Source: Puia sp.
GTDB lineage: Bacteria; Bacteroidota; Bacteroidia; Chitinophagales; Chitinophagaceae
Reading direction: 5' to 3'
Length of the DNA stretch: 64,000 nucleotides
Assembly: GCA_031292515.1 (NCBI GenBank)
Contig: JARLGZ010000104.1
Coordinates: forward strand, 1 to 64,000
Part shown: one piece after another, positions 7,840-17,082 of the stretch
Position numbering within the stretch: the stretch's first letter is position 1
Layout: every line of letters starts with the position of its first letter
The notes under the pieces: generated by a model
Told to the model about the DNA's origin: nothing
Databases searched by the model: none
Seen by the model: only the letters and a program-made list of their open reading frames with translations
Made by a program: the position numbers and the translations under genes

Positions 7840-9069
7840 TCAAAAATTCACCAACGCCTTCGCATACTCCGCCTGCACCGCCAATTCAAATCCTGCAAAA
7901 TATTTCTCCGTAGTAGTGATACTGGCATGGCCCAGGGTTTGTTTTGCCAACGCCAGCGGCGCACCGCTCCGGACCAGGATCGTCGCAAAGGAATGTCGGG
8001 CAACATAGGTCGTCAGCTTTAAATCGAAACCCAACTCCTCCCCTAGCCCTTTCATCCAATCATTTACAAAATGGGTAAAAAGCTCGACTTTCAGACGAGC
8101 TGGTTCGGACTGATCGCGCGAATCCAGGATATCGAATAAATAGCCATTAAGATTCTTCGTTTGAGGTCTACCCCATTTCTCGATAAGGGCATTTATTTGA
8201 GCATTCCGGACAACAACGATATTTATAGGATTGTCCCGCTTTGTCCGTTTTGTCTTTTCCCGTTGAAAAGAGATCGCATCCCCGGAGAGGTTAGACCATC
8301 GGAGCCGGGCGATATCGGCCATATTCATACCATTACACAAATAGCTGAACATCCAAAAATCCTTTGCCTTTTCGAGCGATGAACCCGGCTCCGTCTTATA
8401 TTGAAAGATTTGCTTAATCTGGCTAATGTTCAGGGCGCGTTTCATACTTTGTCCGGCAGGAATGACATACTTCCTCCGGCCAAATGGGTAAAGCTCTGGC
8501 CTGACAACCCCGCTTTCAATGGCAATATTAAAAATCGTCCGTAAGGGGCGCAAATAGAATCCAACAGTGGTAAGAGACCGGCCCTTTCCCAGCATCCATT
8601 TTTCAAAGTCATTCAGGAACTCTTTGGTAATATCCTCAAACCGTAGCCGACCCGACCTGAAACGTTTCAGGGTGTTAGTGCTGTCCTGGTACGCTTTGGC
8701 CGTTCCAAACTGTTCATTTGCTTTGAGCTCTCCTATATAATTATTATAAACCGCTTCGACAGTTTGTTCCGCCGGTGCCTCCTTAAAGAATTCCCGCTCG
8801 AAGGTTGCGAAAGAAAAAGGGATAATCTTGCTAGAGAACTCGAATGCCTTCTTCTCGATTTCGGCCATGGCAATACGCATTTTCTGAAATTTGCCCTTTA
8901 CCTCCGGACTATTAATCACCTCCCATTGAGCCGGGGAGGCATCTAGGCCGGTAGCATAATATTTTCGTTCCCCTTTGTACGTGATCCGGAGTTTAAGGGG
9001 AAACCGGGAATCGGTTTTGATCCTCCGTATGTCGGGAACGATCTTCACATATACTTTATCCTGCTTCAT
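7840..9069 (-). CDS. Tyrosine recombinase (site-specific integrase)
   Basis: This 409-residue integrase has an N-terminal arm-type DNA-binding domain (about residues 1-90), a SAM-like core-binding domain (about 105-200) and a catalytic domain. Visible catalytic parts are the arginine in DIARLRW (about 258), ARHSFAT (HxxR-type box, about 357), GHAS (about 380) and the YF tyrosine region (TEKYFAGF). It is of the kind found in Bacteroidota mobile islands. Transcription points away from the attachment site at 9234-9276, 165 bp off, which makes it the likely enzyme for this element. Confidence 0.92.
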   Translation of the reverse strand: MKQDKVYVKIVPDIRRIKTDSRFPLKLRITYKGERKYYATGLDASPAQWEVINSPEVKGKFQKMRIAMAEIEKKAFEFSSKIIPFSFATFEREFFKEAPAEQTVEAVYNNYIGELKANEQFGTAKAYQDSTNTLKRFRSGRLRFEDITKEFLNDFEKWMLGKGRSLTTVGFYLRPLRTIFNIAIESGVVRPELYPFGRRKYVIPAGQSMKRALNISQIKQIFQYKTEPGSSLEKAKDFWMFSYLCNGMNMADIARLRWSNLSGDAISFQREKTKRTKRDNPINIVVVRNAQINALIEKWGRPQTKNLNGYLFDILDSRDQSEPARLKVELFTHFVNDWMKGLGEELGFDLKLTTYVARHSFATILVRSGAPLALAKQTLGHASITTTEKYFAGFELAVQAEYAKALVNF

Positions 9070-9233
9070 AAAATAAGGTTTAAAATTTGATACATAATTT
9101 GATACATGTTTTTGAAAAATGACCGTAATTATGCAGAAGCAATTTAAAATTAAAATTGACGCAAACCAATAAAAATGAGCGAATTACACGCAACTGTGCA
9201 TAACGGAAAAAGACTGGAAATGAGGTTGAAAAA

Positions 9234-9276
9234 TCTCTTAATCAGCGGGTCGACGGTTCGAACCCGTCCGGGGACA
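9234..9276 (+). tRNA. 3' fragment of tRNA-Lys(CUU): attachment site
   Basis: The sequence reads as the 3' half of a tRNA: anticodon loop CTCTTAA (9235-9241, anticodon CTT), anticodon stem 3' strand TCAGC, T arm GACGG-TTCGAAC-CCGTC (9252-9268), acceptor strand CGGGGAC and discriminator A. The preceding bases cannot form the 5' half, so it is not a functional gene. A 3' tRNA fragment next to an integrase is the usual product of integration into a tRNA gene; the intact tRNA-Lys should lie beyond the other end of the element, left of this window. Confidence 0.85.
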
Positions 9277-9280
9277 CAAG

Positions 9281-9308
9281 GCCGTCCGACGAAAGTCGGG
9301 GGGCTTTT
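9281..9308 (+). terminator. Intrinsic terminator after the tRNA fragment
   Basis: GCCGTCCGAC-GAAA-GTCGGGGGGC forms a roughly 10-bp stem with a GAAA tetraloop, followed by six T. It is probably the original terminator of the tRNA-Lys transcript, left on the chromosomal side when the element integrated. Confidence 0.75.
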
Positions 9309-9442
9309 TTATTTGGTAGCGGGCGAGCTGTTTGAGAGCCATTGAAGCCTCTCCTGCCGGTCATTTATCAAAATAACAAAATCTCTCATCAATATAATGG
9401 AGGTTTCGGGCGCCCGCATGAATTACCTTCAGGCGATCGATT

Positions 9443-11638
9443 ATGAAGAACATCCGTTTAATAGTTGCAATCCTTTTGATAGCGGGAAAATCAACCCCAG
9501 GCCGGGCTCAAAAAAACGCGCATCCCGCCGATCAGCCGCCTGTATTCAAAAACAGCTGGATAAAGCCGCCGGCGCACACCCCCAATGACGTTTCGATTGA
9601 CGGCCCCTTAATGGGCAATGGTGACGTAACGATGAGCGTGGGATATGGAGAAAACGGGTTACGCTACTACCTGTCGAAAAATGACTTTTGGCGATTGCGC
9701 TCGAAAGCGGACCACTTGTCGGGGCCGCGGGTGGTTGGGTACCTGGACATCCATATTGAAGGCCTTGATCATGCGGATTTTGCCGCCGAACAGATGATCC
9801 GGAATGGCGTTACGATCTGCCATCTTCGGAAGGGCGACCGGAAGGTAGTGGTGAAGTCCTGGGTGTCGGCCACAGAAAATCTTATTTTTATAGAATGCAG
9901 TACAACCCATCAGATGACGCCCCTTTCCGTTTCTTTGTCCGCGCCGGACAACAAACAGGCAGCGCTGAAAACCGGGAAAACAAATAATATATACTGGCTT
10001 ACCCGGGCTTTTGCGGACAGCGTCGATATACCCACCGAGGTGGCCGTCGCCCTCAGAATCCTTCATCGCCGCGACGATACTATCCGGGTTGTGCCCGGGA
10101 AAAAGTTGCTGATGGTCCTTGCTGTGGAAAGCAGGTTTCAGAAAGCGCAACCCCTGAGTTATGTATTAAATCGTGTAAAAGAACTCGATGACAATTCCAT
10201 TATCAAGTTGAAGCAAGACCATGACCATTGGTGGGATGGGTATTGGCGAAAATCCTCCGTGACCATGGAAGACATGGTGCTGATGAAAGCGTATTACCAG
10301 GGGCTTTATACAATGGCAGCCTGCAGTCGTGATCCGAAATTCCCCCCGGGGATCTTCGGATGGACCACAACCGATCGTCCGGCATGGAACGGCGACTATC
10401 ATCTGAATTATAATTTCGAGGCGCCATTTTATGGATAGTGTGCGGCGAACCGTTTGGAGCAGGGAAGGCCACATGACGGCCCGTTACTCGATTTTATACC
10501 CAGGGGAGGATGGTATGCGAAAAATGTAACCCACGCACGCGGAATTCTATATCCGGTCGGCATCGGCCCGCTGGGTATCGAAGTGACAAGAGATTTCCCG
10601 CTGGACGGGTATACAAAACAGGAAAGCGTGGAACAGGGAGGTTTGTTCTACGGGCAAAGATCCAATGCCGTCTACGGACTGGTAAATATGGCTCAGTATT
10701 GGCGATGCACCTATGATACCGCCTATGGGAAAAAGATATATCCCTATGTCCTGGCAGTGGTCAATTTTTGGGAGGACTATCTTCATTTCGAAAACGGCAG
10801 GTATGTCATTTATGAGGACGCCATTCAGGAAGGCACCGGAAAAGATAAAAACCCGATCTTATCGCTTGGACTCATCCGGAACGCCTTCGACCTGATCATC
10901 GACTTGAGCGATATGTTGAAAACCGATGCGCCCAGGCAGGCCAAATGGAAAGACATGCTGGACAGGCTCAGCGACTTCCCGGTGCAATGGCGGAATGGGA
11001 GGAAAATATTCAGGTATACCGAAGAAGGTGTCGATTGGTGGGATGACAATGGGCTGGGAATTCAGCATATTTATCCTGCCAATGCCATTACGCCGGGTAG
11101 CAATGAAGAATTGCTGACGGTGGCACGTAACACGATCGCTGAAATGCGTCGCTGGCAGGACTTGAATACGAGTAACAGTTTTTTCATGGCGGCAATCAGG
11201 GTTGGATATGACCCGTCCGAGGTCCTTGACGAATTGCACAAATACGCCCTGCATACGTATCCGAATGGGTTTCAATTGAACAACCCCCACGGGATCGAGA
11301 ATAGCTGCACCGTCGCCAATGCGCTCGATGAACTGCTTTGCATGAGTGCGGGAAACATCATCCGGTTGTTCGATGGCAGCCCGGCAGTAAAAAATGCGCG
11401 GTTTACAAACATAAGAGCCTGGGGAGCATTTCTGGTATCGGCGGAATTGAAAAACGGAATCGTAACGAAGGTCGACATTTTTAGTGAACAAGGAAGACCC
11501 TGCACCCTCGTCAACCCCTGGAAGGACCAGCAGGTGCGCCTGACAAGAAACGGGAGAGGGTCTGAGATTGTCAGCGGCTCGCGGCTATCCTTTTCGACCA
11601 GGCCCGGAGAACGGATTGGGCTGACACACCAAAAATAA
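9443..11638 (+). pseudogene. Secreted glycosidase (six-hairpin, GH95-like) with internal stop
   Basis: A signal peptide (residues 1-23) is followed by a glycoside hydrolase with a GPLMGNGD motif and a C-terminal (alpha/alpha)6-type region, resembling GH95-like or DUF5703 proteins. A TAG at 10436-10438 interrupts the frame after WNGDYHLNYNFEAPFYG. The same frame resumes directly with CAANRLEQGRPHDG and stays open to 11638, so one nonsense change splits a protein of about 730 residues. The only nearby restart is a TTG at 10454 with no signal peptide. Substrate is unknown. It may be a true pseudogene or a base error. Confidence 0.65.
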
Positions 11639-11696
11639 ACCATCCGGCGGAGCAGTATATAACCCACAATGCGATCTCTTTCAAAATAAACTGCGC

Positions 11697-14030
11697 ATGA
11701 ACGGCAACCTCCGGCTTGTGATTCTTTCAGCTATTTTCCTTTCTGCATGCTCTCATAAGGGGGATGACAAACAATCCGCGAATCCAGCCAATGGGCTTGG
11801 TCAAATAGTCTACCAGGACAAACCCTTTTTACAGGAGTATAGCGTAAAATATTATTTTCCGCAGGACCCAAAAAGGAACATATCTTCTTACCAGGTCGCC
11901 GCCGACCGGAATCACAATATACAAATTGCCGCATCCGGCAAATTGTTCGCCCCTTACAACGGACAATTTCTCATGCCGGGAGAACTAATCCCCGTGAGAA
12001 CTTACCGCTATATGCAAAATAGAAAAATTGCCGGTTTGATATCTTACCAAAATCAATTTGTTTATACCGACGATCATTCAATCTTTTCGAATGCGTGGGC
12101 AGGTTCTCTAAACAACCAGCATGGAATGCAGAAGCCGGCCCGCATGGCAGGCGGGAAGGACTTTGACTTTCTGATGGCAGACGATTCCCGTGTCGTTTAT
12201 TTCGATAAAAACGGAAAGAGCGGTTGGAGCACCCGTCTCCCGGGTGTCTTGTCCGTCAAATTTAACGCTGCAAAAGGCAGCTTCATCATTGTTACGCCGG
12301 ATTCATTGTGTGAGTTCCGCCCGGACGACCAAAAATTGGGGACCCTTTTTAAGGGCCACGATATCACCTGCGCAACTCCCGCCAAAGGAGGCGAAAAAAT
12401 AGTTCTGGGGACCCGGCAAGGTTACCGATGGCTGGATAGTTCGGGAAAGCCGGAAGGAGAGTTAGTAACCAGGGTACCCTGCCCGGAAATAACCGATGTC
12501 GAGGAGATAAAAGGTCAAATTTGGTTTGGTTCCACCCGCGGAGCCTATAGGCTGAATGAAGAAAATAAATACGATTACTATGCGTCCGAACGATGGCTGA
12601 CCGATAATAACGTTGTAGCTATTGCTCCGGGACCCCAGGAAAGCATCCTTGTCTTAACCAGGACAGGCTTAAGCCAGATTTTTTCCAGGAAGATGACCCT
12701 TCAGGAAAAAGCCATGGTTTTTGAGGAGCAGACGCGGAAATATCATATACGATATGGCTTTAGCTCCACCGGCGACGGGATGACGAACGGGAATATCTCT
12801 CAGATGACCTTGCAGGATTCCGATAACGACGGGCTCTGGACAGCCATGTATCTTGGCGGGCAGCTATTTCGTTATGCTGCTACAAAAGATCCCGAAGCCT
12901 GGGAAAATTGCAAGGAGGCCTTCATGGGATTTGAACGCTTATATGCGATCACAGGCGTCCCCGGCCTGCCGGCAAGGGCTTATGAAGTCGAAGGGTATGA
13001 ATCTTCCGGTTATACCAATGCGTTTAGCGAGCAGACGAGGGACCTGTTTGTGAAAAGCGGTTACGATGTGAAAAGCTCACCCTGGCGTAAAGGAACGGAT
13101 ACGGGATGGGTATGGAAATCGACTACCAGCAGCGATGAAATCGTAGGCCACTATTTTGCGCTTTCCCTTTTTGCGGATCTTGCGGACGACGTCCAATGGA
13201 AGAACCGGGCAAAAAAACTTCTAACCGGACTTTCCGAGCATCTCTATAAGAATAATCTCTACCTGGTTGACTGGAATGGGAAACCCACCACATGGGGCAA
13301 ATGGAATCCGGAATATGTCAACGGCTTTGCTCCGCAGGTAGGAGACAGGAAATTGACCTCCTCCAATGTTACCGGTTTTCTGCAGGCTGCCTACCATATT
13401 ACCAAAGACGAAAAATATAAGCAAAAGATCCTTGAGCTTTTTCAAAAAGACGGCTATCTTGAAAATCTGATGAGGCCGATGAAGGAAATCGGCAAGATCG
13501 AAGGATCAAAAACGGGGAAAGTGGAAAGCTGGTCTCAAATGCTTTCGGATGGATGGAACTATTCCGATGACGAAATGTACTTTTTGGGATATTGGTGTCT
13601 CTACCCCTATGCGCTTAATGATGAATTAAAAGCCAAATACAAAACTGCGATCCGGGACCACTGGGAAATGGTCCGGCAGGAGAAAGATCCCGTTTGGAAT
13701 TTCACATATGCCATGACCGGCGCCAGGGACTTTGACCTTGACGAATCGATCTGGTGGCTAAAAAAATACCCTCTCGATCTTACCTCGTGGAAAATCGAAA
13801 ACTCCAGGCGCCAGGATATCGATACGATACCGGAGAACTTCATGGGTCGTCACACAAAGGAAGCCATTTCTCCTTCCGAAGGGGTCGTTAAAAAACACAA
13901 TGGAACCCGTTTCCAACTGGATGAGGCCGGTAACGGACACAGCGTTGAAACCCCGGGCGACGTCTGGCTTTTACCCTACTGGATGGGGCGCTATCTCGGT
14001 GTCATATCTGCCCCGTCAGACGGCAAATAA
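11697..14030 (+). CDS. Lipoprotein with propeller and (alpha/alpha)-barrel-like regions
   Basis: A 777-residue lipoprotein (lipobox LSAC, cysteine at residue 18) begins 58 bp after the glycosidase pseudogene on the same strand. Residues about 40-330 look like a beta-propeller (repeated short strands with GTRQGYRWLD and FGSTRGAYRLNEE, like two-component-regulator propellers). About 340-770 is rich in Trp/Tyr and helices (MYLGGQLFRYAATKDPEAW, WSQMLSDGWNYSDDEMYF) in the manner of six-hairpin glycosidases. I do not recognise a named family. A surface role in polysaccharide handling is inferred from the neighbour. Confidence 0.6.
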   Translation: MNGNLRLVILSAIFLSACSHKGDDKQSANPANGLGQIVYQDKPFLQEYSVKYYFPQDPKRNISSYQVAADRNHNIQIAASGKLFAPYNGQFLMPGELIPVRTYRYMQNRKIAGLISYQNQFVYTDDHSIFSNAWAGSLNNQHGMQKPARMAGGKDFDFLMADDSRVVYFDKNGKSGWSTRLPGVLSVKFNAAKGSFIIVTPDSLCEFRPDDQKLGTLFKGHDITCATPAKGGEKIVLGTRQGYRWLDSSGKPEGELVTRVPCPEITDVEEIKGQIWFGSTRGAYRLNEENKYDYYASERWLTDNNVVAIAPGPQESILVLTRTGLSQIFSRKMTLQEKAMVFEEQTRKYHIRYGFSSTGDGMTNGNISQMTLQDSDNDGLWTAMYLGGQLFRYAATKDPEAWENCKEAFMGFERLYAITGVPGLPARAYEVEGYESSGYTNAFSEQTRDLFVKSGYDVKSSPWRKGTDTGWVWKSTTSSDEIVGHYFALSLFADLADDVQWKNRAKKLLTGLSEHLYKNNLYLVDWNGKPTTWGKWNPEYVNGFAPQVGDRKLTSSNVTGFLQAAYHITKDEKYKQKILELFQKDGYLENLMRPMKEIGKIEGSKTGKVESWSQMLSDGWNYSDDEMYFLGYWCLYPYALNDELKAKYKTAIRDHWEMVRQEKDPVWNFTYAMTGARDFDLDESIWWLKKYPLDLTSWKIENSRRQDIDTIPENFMGRHTKEAISPSEGVVKKHNGTRFQLDEAGNGHSVETPGDVWLLPYWMGRYLGVISAPSDGK

Positions 14031-14155
14031 ATCCTTTGTAAACGGCTTCGTCGGGGAACGTCTGAGGATGTTTACAATTCTTTTTCGACAACTTACATAT
14101 AAATACAATATGTTTGTTAAGGAACGAATCGTTTCTTAACTACTTAAACCTATTT

Positions 14156-15535
14156 ATGAAAAAGAATTTTATCATGCCATTGTCATGGCTTATCGTCATG
14201 TCAACAAGCCTCACAACAGCAATACATGCCCAATGGAGCCTTACCGGGAACGCAGGCACAAATCCCCCAACCAACTTTATCGGCACCACCGACTCCAAAG
14301 ACCTGGTCTTTCAAATCCTTAACCAGGTCTCGGGTGTGATCGATTATAATTTTCTAAATACGGCTTTGGGTTATCAATCCCAGCAGAATGTGACAACTCC
14401 AGGATCGTGCAACACGTCATTTGGATATCAATCCCTGACGACGTCCGGCGGACTTGACAATGCGGCATTTGGCGTAATTGCATTGCGTGGATGCACGACC
14501 GGGGGAGCCAATACAGCTACAGGATTTGCAGCCGGCTACAACATTACCACCGGGAATTACAACACTAGCCTGGGTTTTGCCGCCCTTCAAAGTGACTATA
14601 CCGGGTCTGATAATACTTCGGTTGGATCTTATGCGGATGTATCGGCCGACGGCTACACGAATGCAACCGCAATCGGGTATTCCGCCAGGGCCACCGGATC
14701 CAATATGATAAGGTTAGGGAACAGCTCCGTCACCAGCATTGGTGGATATTCCGGCTGGAGCAATATTTCCGATGGAAGGTACAAAAAGAATGTAAAGAGC
14801 AACGTGCCGGGCCTGGCTTTTATAAAGCAATTGCGGCCTGTCACTTATAACCTGGATGCCACTGCGATCGACAATATTCTTTCCCCGGCATCGCGACCCG
14901 GCCTTTCGCTTCCCCGCGGGAATGCAAAACCCGCAGACTTGTCCGCGCTTGAAAAAGGAGCGCTGAAGCAAAAGGAGCAAATTACCTATTCGGGTTTTAT
15001 CGCACAGGAAGTAGAGGCGACGGCTAAGAAGATGGGGTATGATTTCAGCGGAGTCGATGCGCCCAAAAACGACAAGGATCTATATGGCCTGCGATATGCG
15101 GACTTCGTCGTTCCCCTCGTCAAGGCGATGCAGGAGATAAGCGGCATCAATGATAGCCTGAAGACACAGATCAGCGACCTGCAATCGAAGAATGAAGAGT
15201 TGCAATTACAGATCAATAATATCCAGCAACAGATAAATAGCCTGAAAGCAGGGGCTACGATCAGGAGCAAGGCTTATTTAAAACAAAATACCCCTAATCC
15301 CTTTAACGCCGGGGCCGGCACGGTCATCGGCTATCACCTTCCCGGGGACGCAGCCAATGCACAGGTAGTGATAAGCGACGTGTCAGGACAAATACTAAAG
15401 GCGGTCGCACTCACCGATAGGGGCGATGGCAATATCAGCATCGCCGGAGGCAAGTTGAGTGCCGGAAGCTATTTCTATTCTTTGGTAGTGAACGGAACCC
15501 GGGTGGACACAAAACAAATGATGCTGACAAAATAA
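14156..15535 (+). CDS. T9SS-secreted surface protein with S74 chaperone domain
   Basis: From the ATG at 14156 a signal peptide (MKKNFIMPLSWL to HAQ) leads 459 residues. Residues about 50-200 hold YadA-head-like repeats (NTALGY, NTSFGYQSL, NTSLGFAAL, NTSVGSYA). A peptidase S74 / endosialidase-chaperone domain follows (SDGRYKKNVKSNVPGLAFIK near 205, later YADFVVPLVKAMQE), then a coiled coil (SLKTQISDLQSKNEELQLQI) and a type IX secretion sorting domain starting LKQNTPNPFN. Such proteins are expected to trimerise and be exported to the surface. The upstream in-frame start at 14114 would spoil the signal peptide. Confidence 0.85.
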   Translation: MKKNFIMPLSWLIVMSTSLTTAIHAQWSLTGNAGTNPPTNFIGTTDSKDLVFQILNQVSGVIDYNFLNTALGYQSQQNVTTPGSCNTSFGYQSLTTSGGLDNAAFGVIALRGCTTGGANTATGFAAGYNITTGNYNTSLGFAALQSDYTGSDNTSVGSYADVSADGYTNATAIGYSARATGSNMIRLGNSSVTSIGGYSGWSNISDGRYKKNVKSNVPGLAFIKQLRPVTYNLDATAIDNILSPASRPGLSLPRGNAKPADLSALEKGALKQKEQITYSGFIAQEVEATAKKMGYDFSGVDAPKNDKDLYGLRYADFVVPLVKAMQEISGINDSLKTQISDLQSKNEELQLQINNIQQQINSLKAGATIRSKAYLKQNTPNPFNAGAGTVIGYHLPGDAANAQVVISDVSGQILKAVALTDRGDGNISIAGGKLSAGSYFYSLVVNGTRVDTKQMMLTK

Positions 15536-15818
15536 CGATCCCTTTCAAATCCCTCAACTGGCCGCCTCACGGAATCGGATTCCTTCCGCAGAGTGTTCCG
15601 TCTCATTTGGACCTTCGTTTAGATACACCTTCACAGTGACCCTGTCGCAGGAGCAATATGAGGTCCATATGATCGCTATCCCCCCGACAGAAAGACAAAG
15701 ACCTTCAAAGTCAGATAGCGGCTTTCTTGAAACCATCTTTTTTTGCAGGATAGATATTTACGAACGTCGGAAAGAATAAATCTATAATCCGGCTTCGCCG
15801 TAGAATGAAAAGATACGG

Positions 15819-17018
15819 CTATCGTACGTTCCCGGGTTCCTGGCAGCGATCCGTAAAAAGCGGCTCCCCGTAGTCGGGATCCGTATTCTGATATCTCCCT
15901 TCCAGTATGCTCTGGCCGGCATTGGCCGGGTTATTGCCTTTTCCAAGCGGCCAGCTACCGCGCGTGTCCGCAATCCGGATGCCCCCGAGCGCGGCGACAC
16001 TCAATCCGAAATCCGTACAGTTGTTCCGGTTCAGGTTGTAAGACAACCGGTCGTATTGCTTCAGCAGATCGATGATTTTATAAAATCGCCGGTGCGAGAT
16101 AAACTTGCCCAGGACCTCGTCCCAATCATGCTGCACGTCGTCCTTAAAGGTGGCCGCCGATCCGGGATGAACAGGCGTGCCTGTGAAAAAATTAGTCTTG
16201 TGGGGATAGAAGCCGAAAGAACGCGTTACGACACTTTGATCTGCGTTGTATTTGATCAAGGTCACAAACATATGACCGACGTTGCTGATATGCGTGAACG
16301 CCTTTCTCCTGCCCGGAAGAGGCTGTTTCACCTGTAATATCAGGGCATAGGATTTCGCTTCTTTGCCATCGTTAAAAGAAGCCAGGATATCCGAGACCTT
16401 GACGGGTAAAGACTCGACCGGGGCTTTTTTACACAAACTGCCCTCGTCCGTGAATCTGCCGGCATACCGGGAAGAGTCGATCCCCGATAAACGCTCGTAA
16501 AAAGAACTATCGGCCAGCCAGTCTTCGCCGGGATCACCGATAAGATTGCTGCCCGCCTCTGCCAGTTCCCGTCCCTCCCCCGTACCGGGAACATCCGGAT
16601 AAAGAAAGACCGGAACCCGGAATCCGTATAACAAACCCGGATGTCTGTATTGCAATGCCTTGTAATAACATCTCATGGCCAGGGGATACAATTTCAGTCG
16701 CACCGAAAGATTGGCCAGATCCGAAAACAACCGATACCCGGCCCGGTGGGTCAGCGCGCCTCTTCTGACATGCGACAATCTCAGCAGACCGATGAGCGTC
16801 TCCCGCGAGTCATCTGCCTGACCATAGCGGGACCCGTCTTCGCGGATAACCGGGATCAGTTCATCCTGCCGATGGTAACCGACCGCCACCGGAAGCAACG
16901 AGTCTGCGCCGGGGACAGCTCCGGGATGCATGTCAGCCGCAAACACATTGCCGTGTGCCTGCGCAAGCGTAGCAGCACCCGCCAGAAATAATGCAACAAA
17001 TCTTCTAAAGGAATTCAT
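15819..17018 (-). CDS. Secreted protein, possible papain-like (Lnb/DUF4105-like) fold
   Basis: A 399-residue protein with a signal peptide (MNSFRRFVALFLAGAATLAQAHG). The C-terminal half has a conserved-looking pair, GHMFVTLIK (about 245) and NRNNCTDFGLSVAALGG (about 330), which recalls the His and Cys-Thr motifs of papain-like DUF4105 domains. This is a tentative resemblance. The region 15536-15818 downstream carries no convincing gene. The promoter at 17036-17066 carries the AGTCTAC-N7-GTAGAGT operator, so the gene probably belongs to the same regulon as susC at 51552. Confidence 0.55.
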   Translation of the reverse strand: MNSFRRFVALFLAGAATLAQAHGNVFAADMHPGAVPGADSLLPVAVGYHRQDELIPVIREDGSRYGQADDSRETLIGLLRLSHVRRGALTHRAGYRLFSDLANLSVRLKLYPLAMRCYYKALQYRHPGLLYGFRVPVFLYPDVPGTGEGRELAEAGSNLIGDPGEDWLADSSFYERLSGIDSSRYAGRFTDEGSLCKKAPVESLPVKVSDILASFNDGKEAKSYALILQVKQPLPGRRKAFTHISNVGHMFVTLIKYNADQSVVTRSFGFYPHKTNFFTGTPVHPGSAATFKDDVQHDWDEVLGKFISHRRFYKIIDLLKQYDRLSYNLNRNNCTDFGLSVAALGGIRIADTRGSWPLGKGNNPANAGQSILEGRYQNTDPDYGEPLFTDRCQEPGNVR

Positions 17019-17035
17019 AATACAGGTTTCGGATA

Positions 17036-17077
17036 CAATATTATAAAAGTATTATTAGTCTACAAAATAAGTAGAGT
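17036..17077 (-). promoter_or_regulatory. Promoter with AGTCTAC-N7-GTAGACT operator, site A
   Basis: On the minus strand TTTG (17066-17063), 19 nt and TAATATTG (17043-17036) fit the Bacteroidota -33/-7 pattern with one mismatch. The palindrome AGTCTAC-AAAATAA-GTAGAGT (17057-17077) overlaps the -33 box. The start codon of the downstream gene (17018) is about 18 nt past the -7 box, so the 5' untranslated region is very short and there is no polycysteine leader here. Confidence 0.7.
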
Positions 17078-17082
17078 AGTAA

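Noticed and set aside
9182-9233. Complete tRNA gene ending at 9276
   Set aside because: The bases before the anticodon loop cannot form the D arm, acceptor 5' strand or anticodon stem.
10436-10438. Recoding of TAG as a sense codon
   Set aside because: TAG also occurs in the IS3 orfB, but it is a normal stop for other genes here (23395, 29605), and no selenocysteine or pyrrolysine machinery is seen. Mutation or error is simpler.
15554-15736. Possible 60-codon gene on the minus strand
   Set aside because: Composition and sequence resemble nothing known, no promoter or operon partner is seen, and the spacer is small.
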